NCBI GenBank assembly: GCA_021845155.1
Contig: JAKBSB010000012.1
Location: 1-14,355 of the forward strand
DNA length: 14,355 nt
DNA from: Thermoplasmata archaeon
GTDB lineage: Archaea > Thermoplasmatota > Thermoplasmata > Thermoplasmatales > Thermoplasmataceae
Reading direction: 5' to 3'
A program made the position numbers and the translations under genes. The notes beneath the pieces are model-generated. The model was not told the origin of the DNA and searched no databases. It was given only the letters and a program-made list of their open reading frames with translations. The first letter of the stretch is position 1. Every line of letters starts with the position of its first letter. This document shows, in pieces, positions 9,056-14,355 of this stretch.

Positions 9056-10048
9056 ATGAAATTATCCTGCACACCAGGAATAGTGAAAACATTGGCTGAA
9101 AAAGTGGAAGATATTGAAATACCGATCAACATAAGGGCTCTCAAGACCTCGACCATATACCACGTGAACACAGGTGGAAAAAATGTCCTCATAGATACAG
9201 GAATGGATCCGGGAACCGAAAGTTTTCTCCTCCAGAGGGATGTAAGGGTGGATGACCTGGACGCAATATTCCTGACTCACCTGCACATTGACCACCTTGG
9301 AGGGGCCCAGAAAATGCACGAGGATTACTCAATACCGGTATACATGGGGTATGAGGACCTGGTTCGTGTAAAATCAATTCAGGAAAACCCCAGCGGTTTC
9401 CTTACTGAGCTTATAGATTTTCTCAGGATAAACGGTGTGCCGGAATCGTATTTGCAGAAATTCGGCGAGAATCACCCTGTTGTCATGGAACTTGAAAATT
9501 ACAGGAGCCTTGACATTGAGGACCTTTCCTCAATTCCGGGAGGGGAGTTCGGGGACATAAAATTTGTAAGTACCCCGGGACATTCTCCCGGTTCAACATG
9601 TTTTTACATGAAAAATAACAAATTCCTGTTCACCGGAGACCATGTACTTGAGCGTATCACGCCAAACATAAGCTTCTATGACAGGGATACGGATATGCTG
9701 GGGCTTTATATGCAGAGTCTGGGGGAAACCCTGAAGCTTGATGTGGCGCGGGTTTTTCCAGGTCATGGAAAGCCATTCTCCGGCATGAAGGAACGTGCCC
9801 AAGGCATAATTGATCACCACAGGGCCAGAATCCGCGAGATAAAGGATATAGCGAGAAATTCATGGGTGAACGCCTATGAAATAGCGGGAAGAATGACATG
9901 GAGCAGGGGACGAAAGATGGACTCAATGAATTCAATGGAACAGAACTTTGCAATCGGGGAGGCCATAGCCCATATAAGGTACATGAAGAATTCCGGTGAA
10001 CTGATTGAGAGGGAAAATAACGGAAAGCTTCAGTACAGATCAACGTGA
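9056..10048 (+). CDS. Metallo-beta-lactamase-fold hydrolase with C-terminal winged-helix-like domain
   Basis: The 330-residue protein has the full set of dinuclear metal ligands of the fold: HLHIDH (75-80, giving H75, H77, D79 and H80), H176 in TPGHSPG, D195 in TGDH and H237 in FPGHG. A long insert (about 100-160) between the second and third ligands is helical and may cap the active site. The C-terminal region from about 250 is helical and ends in a strand-like segment, as in the winged-helix tail of LACTB2-type hydrolases. The substrate is not evident; thioesters, lactones and nucleic acids are all cut by relatives. A weak AAGGA precedes the ATG. The stop lies 4 bases from the stop of the convergent aldo/keto reductase, so the two transcripts must overlap or terminate inside each other's gene. 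Confidence 0.88.
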   Translation: MKLSCTPGIVKTLAEKVEDIEIPINIRALKTSTIYHVNTGGKNVLIDTGMDPGTESFLLQRDVRVDDLDAIFLTHLHIDHLGGAQKMHEDYSIPVYMGYEDLVRVKSIQENPSGFLTELIDFLRINGVPESYLQKFGENHPVVMELENYRSLDIEDLSSIPGGEFGDIKFVSTPGHSPGSTCFYMKNNKFLFTGDHVLERITPNISFYDRDTDMLGLYMQSLGETLKLDVARVFPGHGKPFSGMKERAQGIIDHHRARIREIKDIARNSWVNAYEIAGRMTWSRGRKMDSMNSMEQNFAIGEAIAHIRYMKNSGELIERENNGKLQYRST

Positions 10049-10052
10049 TCCG

Positions 10053-10844
10053 TCAGAGACTGCTGGAATATTCTTCGGGGAGGTCCTCCTTCATCGCACC
10101 AACAAACTCCCTGATATGTTCAGGTGATGATGATTTCGGGATCGGTATGCTGTTTCTCATCAGGTATCTCAACATGACCTGCACCGGGGTTATTCCAAGT
10201 TTTTCTGCGGTCCTTTCAATATTCTTGCCAGCCTTCATGTGACCCTGGTTCAGGGGTGAATACGCCATGATATGTACGGAATTTTTACGGCAGAAATCCA
10301 GGTTGTCCTTTTCCACTGATCTGTTTGACATATTGTATTCAAGCTGGTTCACTACAATATCATATTTCCTTGTGGAATCAATTGCCTCCTGAAGGAGTTT
10401 GTTGCTGAAATTGCTGACTCCAATGTTCCGTATTATTCCCTGATCCACAAGTTCCTCCATTGCTGATATGGTCTCGCCTATTGGAATACTGGGGCTGGGC
10501 CAATGGATAAGGTAGAGGTCAATATACCCGGAATCAAGCCTCTTTAGGCTGTTTTTTGCCGACCTGATAAGGTCATCATGCCTCAGGTGGTCATTCCATA
10601 CCTTCGTCACTATGAAAAGATCGTCCCGTGGAAAACCGGAGATGGCCTTCCCAACCAGTTCCTCGGAATGGCCGTCACCATACATCTCTGCCGTGTCTAT
10701 GAGCGTTATTCCATTTTCTATGCCGTATTTCAGTGCAGCTATGTTCCTGCGGTCGTCTGATGTTTCCGGATGTCCCGATCCTCCCATCTTCCAGGTCCCA
10801 AGCCCAACCGGCGATATCTTCTTTCCATTTATTTCAGTTATCAT
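10053..10844 (-). CDS. Aldo/keto reductase
   Basis: This is an NAD(P)H-dependent oxidoreductase with a TIM-barrel fold, reducing aldehydes or ketones to alcohols. At 263 residues it is a compact prokaryotic member. The catalytic tetrad is complete: D50, Y55, K81 and H114, in LIDTAEMYG, VTKVW and YLIHWPSP. The cofactor-binding end carries NIGVSNF in the middle and IPIPKSSSPEHI near the C-terminus, the usual phosphate-binding region. The N-terminal GLGTWKMGG is also typical. The physiological substrate cannot be told from sequence. The ATG at 10844 is close behind an AT-rich TATA candidate and a 14-base palindrome, which suggests regulated expression. Confidence 0.93.
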   Translation of the reverse strand: MITEINGKKISPVGLGTWKMGGSGHPETSDDRRNIAALKYGIENGITLIDTAEMYGDGHSEELVGKAISGFPRDDLFIVTKVWNDHLRHDDLIRSAKNSLKRLDSGYIDLYLIHWPSPSIPIGETISAMEELVDQGIIRNIGVSNFSNKLLQEAIDSTRKYDIVVNQLEYNMSNRSVEKDNLDFCRKNSVHIMAYSPLNQGHMKAGKNIERTAEKLGITPVQVMLRYLMRNSIPIPKSSSPEHIREFVGAMKEDLPEEYSSSL

Positions 10845-10854
10845 ATAATTGCCA

Positions 10855-10868
10855 TAACCTGCAGGTTA
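10855..10868. promoter_or_regulatory. Perfect 14-base palindrome, candidate operator of the aldo/keto reductase
   Basis: TAACCTGCAGGTTA reads the same on both strands with no spacer. It lies 10 bases upstream of the reductase ATG and between that ATG and the AT-rich TATA candidate, where a bound repressor would block RNA polymerase. The palindrome is seen in the sequence; the operator role is inferred from its position. No regulator gene is next to it. Confidence 0.5.
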
Positions 10869-10882
10869 ATGAATATTTATTG
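10866..10882 (-). promoter_or_regulatory. TATA box candidate of the aldo/keto reductase
   Basis: The minus strand reads AATAAATATTCATTAA here, centred about 30 bases before the ATG at 10844. This would give a leader of a few bases. The element touches the palindrome at its downstream edge. Confidence 0.45.
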
Positions 10883-10920
10883 TTTTTGGAATACAGGATG
10901 ATAAAAACAAACTTTATGCA

Positions 10921-10930
10921 AATTTAAATA
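10921..10930 (+). promoter_or_regulatory. TATA box of the surface-protein/ABC unit
   Basis: AATTTAAATA is centred about 25 bases before the ATG at 10951. That spacing predicts transcription starting at the A of the start codon, a leaderless mRNA. It is the clearest promoter in the window. Confidence 0.65.
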
Positions 10931-10950
10931 GGAACTGGAAATGCATAAAC

Positions 10951-11829
10951 ATGGAGCCCATATTGAAAAAAGTTCTTATTGTGATTCTTTCAGTTGCAGT
11001 GGTGGCTCCCACAGCAATTGTTCTTTATCACTTCATGTCGGTATCAGACCAGGCATCAGACCCGCTTGCTTATATCCCTGAGAACTCGACAATGGTAGCT
11101 GCAATAAACTATAACGGCACGGAAATGTATGCTTTTTATGCTTCCGGATCTCCTGCGCTGATAATAGAAAATGCCGAAGCGCTCCTGAGCCTGAACACCT
11201 CATCAATAACCAGCGTTTCCAACAATTCTAATATTTCGTCCTTAACATCCGGACTTGGAATAAGCCTGTCCACCTATGGTACCGTTCAGGGATTCCAGGT
11301 ATATAAGATCAGAATCAACGAAACAGGTTTCAACACAATAAACTCAAAATTGCCTTCATTTGTCTCGGGAATCCTTAAACCGATTGAAAACAATCTTTCC
11401 CTTAATCTCTATGCATATAATCCATACGGCCTTTCATTCATTGTGGGTTCTCTTGGTTCACTGAACCACTCCATGAGCGCCTATTCCCGGAATTATAATT
11501 TTGCTTCACACAGTTCATATCTGAACGATTCTTCAAATCTTTCATTCTACGTTTCAGGTGATAACAGCACTATCTTCAGGTCTATAACCGGGAATGTTAC
11601 ACTTGATTCCACGCAGGTTTACTTCAACATGGCTTCAACTAAACTCTATGATATGTTTAATTTTTCCAGGCCTGAAATGAATCTCACCAATTTCAGCGCA
11701 GTATGGAATAGCCCGTTGCAGCTTGAAATCAGCTTGCCTGTTGGTCTTGGGAATACGGGCAACATGTTATCGGTACTGAACCTTACAAAAGAAAACCAGA
11801 ACTATTTTACAATGTTTCCGGATAACTGA
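10951..11829 (+). CDS. Membrane-anchored, sequon-rich surface protein of unknown function
   Basis: I do not recognise a firm family for this 292-residue protein. The N-terminus has two lysines (K6, K7) and one hydrophobic segment (about 8-28), a signal peptide or anchor, and there is no other membrane segment, so most of the protein should lie outside the cell. It is rich in Asn, Ser, Thr and Tyr, poor in charge, and carries more than a dozen N-x-S/T sequons, as expected for a glycosylated surface protein of an acidophilic archaeon. The YIPENSTMVAAINYNG stretch after the anchor faintly recalls DUF3352-type proteins, but this is tentative. It has its own leaderless promoter. The ABC permease follows by about 40 bases and the ATPase directly after that, so it may be a partner of that transporter. 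No cysteine lipobox is seen. Confidence 0.75.
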   Translation: MEPILKKVLIVILSVAVVAPTAIVLYHFMSVSDQASDPLAYIPENSTMVAAINYNGTEMYAFYASGSPALIIENAEALLSLNTSSITSVSNNSNISSLTSGLGISLSTYGTVQGFQVYKIRINETGFNTINSKLPSFVSGILKPIENNLSLNLYAYNPYGLSFIVGSLGSLNHSMSAYSRNYNFASHSSYLNDSSNLSFYVSGDNSTIFRSITGNVTLDSTQVYFNMASTKLYDMFNFSRPEMNLTNFSAVWNSPLQLEISLPVGLGNTGNMLSVLNLTKENQNYFTMFPDN

Positions 11830-11871
11830 AGGCCATGGTGATGGAATGATTTCCGGAAGGTGCTTATATTT

Positions 11872-12702
11872 ATGACAAACCGTTTTTCAATAACTTATGG
11901 TTACTATTTCAGGAACTATTACCGGTCAAGAAGCTTCTATCTCATGCTCCTGCTGGTTCTGCTGGTATCAGGGTTAATGGTATACCTTTCTTTCAGGTAT
12001 CTCAACAAGCTGCCGGACTTCATACCGGAGCTAAAGGGAAAAGCAATTTCAACGGGCCTTAAGGAGGAACTGTTCCTGTATATATGGGCATTTGTCCTGT
12101 CCGATCTTCCGGTATTTGCAGCAGTTTTCTTCGGTTCACCGGCCATATCAAGCGAGATAGAGAACCGCACAGCCTTCCAGATATTTCCGCTTCCAATTGG
12201 GAGAAGCGTCCTGCTTATGGGCAAGTATCTGGCTTCAGTGTCAGTCACCCTTGTTATAACTGCAATTTATATCATAGTGGAGGTAATAACTTACATCATA
12301 GTCTTTCCCGGGCAGTTGCCGGTTACCTTTTTCAAATCAATAGGGCTGCTGGCAGTGTTCATATTCTCAATTTCAGCCTTCACTTTTCTTGTGAGCAGCA
12401 TATTCAAGAAGAACCTTTATGCTTACATTACTGTATTCCTGATATACTTCATAATCTTCTCAGCAATGAATATAGTGTTTGAGCTGATTTACAGCTACAA
12501 CCCCTTCTTCCTGCTTGACAACGCCGCATCCATTGTGGAGAGGGTTTTCGTGAATGTTAGCACATCCACTTTCGCAGTTAACAACAGTATTGCAGGAGCA
12601 TCATTCTCATCAATCATGGTGGCGTTGCTCGTGATGATTCTCTATCTTGTGGTTTCAATAGTCATAGCTCTCCTGATCTTTGAAAACAAGGAGGTAAAGT
12701 AA
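11872..12702 (+). CDS. ABC-2 type transporter permease
   Basis: This is the membrane subunit of an ABC-2 exporter, a family that moves drugs, lipids, polysaccharides or peptides outward. Six membrane segments are visible (counting from the GTG at 11860: about 26-46, 72-92, 126-150, 159-181, 186-210 and 250-274). The segment EIENRTAFQIFPLPIGR (99-115) with the following GKYLA is the usual ABC-2 coupling region between helices 2 and 3. An alternative start at GTG 11860 adds four residues. I prefer ATG 11872 because AAGGTG (11857-11862) then sits at normal ribosome-binding distance. The stop codon abuts the ATPase start with no gap. The substrate cannot be inferred. Confidence 0.88.
   Translation: MTNRFSITYGYYFRNYYRSRSFYLMLLLVLLVSGLMVYLSFRYLNKLPDFIPELKGKAISTGLKEELFLYIWAFVLSDLPVFAAVFFGSPAISSEIENRTAFQIFPLPIGRSVLLMGKYLASVSVTLVITAIYIIVEVITYIIVFPGQLPVTFFKSIGLLAVFIFSISAFTFLVSSIFKKNLYAYITVFLIYFIIFSAMNIVFELIYSYNPFFLLDNAASIVERVFVNVSTSTFAVNNSIAGASFSSIMVALLVMILYLVVSIVIALLIFENKEVK
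12688..12695 (+). promoter_or_regulatory. Ribosome binding site of the ABC ATPase
   Basis: AAGGAGGT lies seven bases before the ATG at 12703, inside the last codons of the permease gene. It is the strongest Shine-Dalgarno match in the window and suggests that the ATPase is well translated relative to the permease. Confidence 0.7.
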
Positions 12703-13587
12703 ATGCCCGGTCTTGATATAATGGGAGTTAGCAAGAATTTTGGATCACTTCAGGCATTGAAGGATATAAACCTCAACGTGGATACACCACAGTGCATAGG
12801 GATACTTGGCCCAAATGGGGCCGGGAAGACCACCCTGCTGAAAATCATAACCAACATACTCAAGCCTTCCGAAGGTAAAATACTGGTGAACGGTGTCAAC
12901 GTGAACCAGAATCCCACAAAGGCTCTGGAGAAAATAGGCGCTCTTGTGGAACAGCCGGAATTCTACCCTTACCTGACAGGAAGGGAGACCATGAAATTTG
13001 TGGCAAGGATAAAGGGAATGTCGGTTTCCGGATCCTCAGAAGAAATTGAGAAACTTGCCAGTATCACTGGCATAACAGGGTATCTTGACAGGAAAACCGG
13101 TGAATATTCAAGAGGAATGAAGCAACGGCTGGGTCTTGCTGTTTCTATGATAGGTGACCCGGAAATAATAGTGCTGGATGAACCAACCTTTGGCCTTGAT
13201 CCCAGAGGAATGAAGGAGATGAGGGATATTCTTATAACACTTAAGGAAGAAAAGAAAAGGATAATCCTGTTCAGCACACACCTAATATCGGAAGCCAGGG
13301 AAGTCTGTGACAGGGTGATAATAGTAGATAAGGGCGAAATAAAATTCAATGATGAAATATCAGACATGAGGGGGAACAAAATGAGGATAAGGGGTAGTTT
13401 CAACAATATCAAGAATATCCCCGGAGCAAAGGATCTGACCACTAAGGGAAACGAGATAACATTGGAGATGAAGCCAGGGGAAACCAGAAATTCAATCCTC
13501 AGGGAATTGATGGAAAATGGTGTAGAAATAGATTCTGTTGAGGGCATGGACCGAATGGAAGAGGTTTATCTTTCCCTGGTCCAGTAA
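12703..13587 (+). CDS. ABC transporter ATP-binding protein (ABC-2 exporter type)
   Basis: This 294-residue protein supplies the ATPase for the adjacent permease. All nucleotide-binding motifs are present: Walker A GPNGAGKTT (36-44), Q-loop Q84, signature YSRGMKQRL (135-143), Walker B IIVLDEP (155-161) with D159 and catalytic E160, D-loop GLDPRG (164-169) and the switch histidine H193. The YSRGM form of the signature is common in ABC-2 exporter ATPases. The C-terminal region from about 215 is an extra beta-rich domain often found in this group. The ATG directly follows the permease stop. A T-rich tract follows the gene and probably ends the transcript. Confidence 0.95.
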   Translation: MPGLDIMGVSKNFGSLQALKDINLNVDTPQCIGILGPNGAGKTTLLKIITNILKPSEGKILVNGVNVNQNPTKALEKIGALVEQPEFYPYLTGRETMKFVARIKGMSVSGSSEEIEKLASITGITGYLDRKTGEYSRGMKQRLGLAVSMIGDPEIIVLDEPTFGLDPRGMKEMRDILITLKEEKKRIILFSTHLISEAREVCDRVIIVDKGEIKFNDEISDMRGNKMRIRGSFNNIKNIPGAKDLTTKGNEITLEMKPGETRNSILRELMENGVEIDSVEGMDRMEEVYLSLVQ

Positions 13588-13592
13588 TCTGA

Positions 13593-13606
13593 TTTTTTCA
13601 TCTTTT
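13593..13606 (+). terminator. T-rich terminator of the ABC unit
   Basis: Six Ts, then a second run of four Ts, begin five bases after the ATPase stop codon. Archaeal transcription often ends at such T-runs without a hairpin. No stable stem is seen before it. Confidence 0.45.
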
Positions 13607-13736
13607 CAAGTTGCCGGCAGTCCGGAGTTCTGTCCCGATACATAATTCAATAAAACCGCATATACAAGGCTGAAACCATGTGCCTCCCGGGAAATGGAAA
13701 AAATAAAATTTCAACTTTGTCCGTCATGGAGCATAC

Positions 13737-13743
13737 ATTTATG
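13737..13743 (+). promoter_or_regulatory. TATA box candidate of the right-edge gene
   Basis: ATTTATG is centred about 28 bases before the ATG at 13768, fitting a leaderless message. A second AT-rich element, AAAAAATAAAATTT (about 13698-13711), would instead give a leader of about 35 bases. The rest of 13607-13736 shows no gene. Confidence 0.4.
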
Positions 13744-13767
13744 ATCATGTATATCATTGTTTAGGAG

Positions 13768-14355
13768 ATGGCTTCCAATAACGATGACCCACATTACATA
13801 CTTACTGAGCCCGCAAGCTTCGGCAAAAGCCATGGAATACTCATGCTCACTCCACTGAAGGTTATTTTTAAGCCGGATCCAGGAAACAGGAACAGGCAGG
13901 ACAGTTTCGAGATTAAGGTTGAGGACATCATAAATGTCACAATAGAAGGCAAGATGATGAAAAGGCTCTGCCTCATAGTCAAGGGAAGCGCACCTGAAAC
14001 TGTGCTGGTTAAGGTGAGCAGCATGGAATCATGGAAAACTCATATTGAGATCACAAAAAAAATCCTCTCACATTTCTCCTCATCACAGATTCCCCAGCAG
14101 GCTGGGAAACAGAAAAAGAAGGCAGAGACCACCCCTGCAGATCCCAACCAGGCAGCGCCAAAACCGAAATCCTCAGCCTCCTGGTACGAAACTAACCGGA
14201 AGATAATGGAAGACGTGCTGAAAGATCTTAAAAACAGGAAACTGACCGCTCCTGAAGATCCACAGGGATCATGGCCGTCCGGACGCGATTACGAACAGAG
14301 TTTCCAGTCCCTTCAACATTCCATTTACAAAGATCTGGTGGAACTCAAGACTGCT
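13768..14355 (+). CDS. PH/GRAM-like domain protein, partial at the window end
   Basis: An open frame of 196 codons begins at ATG 13768 and runs off the right edge, so the C-terminus is missing. An in-frame TAG two codons upstream fixes the 5' limit. Residues 8-102 look like a bacterial PH or GRAM domain: GILMLTPLKVIFKP (23-36) resembles the strand pattern in which such domains place L-T-x-x-R-L-I-F, followed by FEIKVEDIINVTIEG, two further strands and a helix with W89. A low-complexity linker rich in K, P, Q and A (about 105-137) leads to a charged helical region with SWYETNRKIMEDVLKDLK. No membrane segment or signal peptide is seen in the visible part. The domain call is a pattern judgement; the function is unknown. 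Confidence 0.7.
   Translation, partial: MASNNDDPHYILTEPASFGKSHGILMLTPLKVIFKPDPGNRNRQDSFEIKVEDIINVTIEGKMMKRLCLIVKGSAPETVLVKVSSMESWKTHIEITKKILSHFSSSQIPQQAGKQKKKAETTPADPNQAAPKPKSSASWYETNRKIMEDVLKDLKNRKLTAPEDPQGSWPSGRDYEQSFQSLQHSIYKDLVELKTA

Noticed and set aside
12969..13547. Minus-strand open frame of 192 codons
   Set aside because: It is antisense to the ABC ATPase, whose motifs are complete. The product is rich in Ser, Ile and Pro and has no domain pattern.
13725..13763. Short plus-strand ATG frame just before the right-edge gene
   Set aside because: It is only 12 codons, ends at a TAG before the main ATG, and has no ribosome binding site. A regulatory leader peptide cannot be supported.
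13794..14024. Minus-strand open frame of 76 codons
   Set aside because: It is antisense to the plus-strand frame that runs from 13768 to the window end, which has better protein character and a promoter.

Overview
The window looks like chromosomal DNA of an archaeon of the Thermoplasmatales type (Thermoplasma, Ferroplasma or Cuniculiplasma relatives). The evidence is an archaeal-type glutamyl-tRNA synthetase, an archaeal Nog1-like GTPase, a likely Sec61-beta subunit, heavy use of AGG/AGA and ATA codons, GGTGA-type ribosome binding sites, and several TATA boxes centred about 26 bases before an ATG (leaderless mRNAs). A bacterial-type gyrB-gyrA pair also fits, since Thermoplasmatales carry gyrase. 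The exact genus is not determinable by eye.

Layout. Bases 1-99 hold the 3' flank of gltX, with a hairpin and an AT-rich tract. A minus-strand operon follows, read right to left: a DUF1059 small protein, a Nog1-like GTPase and gltX. A short divergent region with AT-rich repeats leads to a plus-strand TusA-like protein. That gene converges on a small minus-strand membrane protein that resembles Sec61-beta. Next is the plus-strand operon gyrB-gyrA-hom (homoserine dehydrogenase), packed with gaps of 9 and 3 bases. A metallo-beta-lactamase-fold hydrolase follows and converges on an aldo/keto reductase with only 4 bases between the stop codons. A 14-base perfect palindrome lies in the reductase promoter. 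Further right is a plus-strand unit of three genes: an anchored, sequon-rich surface protein, an ABC-2 permease and its ATPase. The window ends inside a plus-strand gene with a PH/GRAM-like N-terminus.

How the genes work together. The left operon joins ribosome maturation (Nog1) with translation (GluRS). The gyrase operon supplies a topoisomerase that introduces negative supercoils and adds a threonine/methionine pathway enzyme on the same message. The right unit looks like an ABC-2 exporter with a cell-surface partner of unknown role.

There is no rRNA or tRNA that I can recognise, no CRISPR array, no insertion sequence and no prophage signal. Most of the window is ordinary core genome. The parts that deserve a second look are the palindromic operator candidate, the surface-protein/ABC unit, the PH-like gene at the right edge, and several active-site departures (GluRS KMSKS, Nog1 G4, TusA CPxP). 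I found no convincing undescribed multi-gene system.
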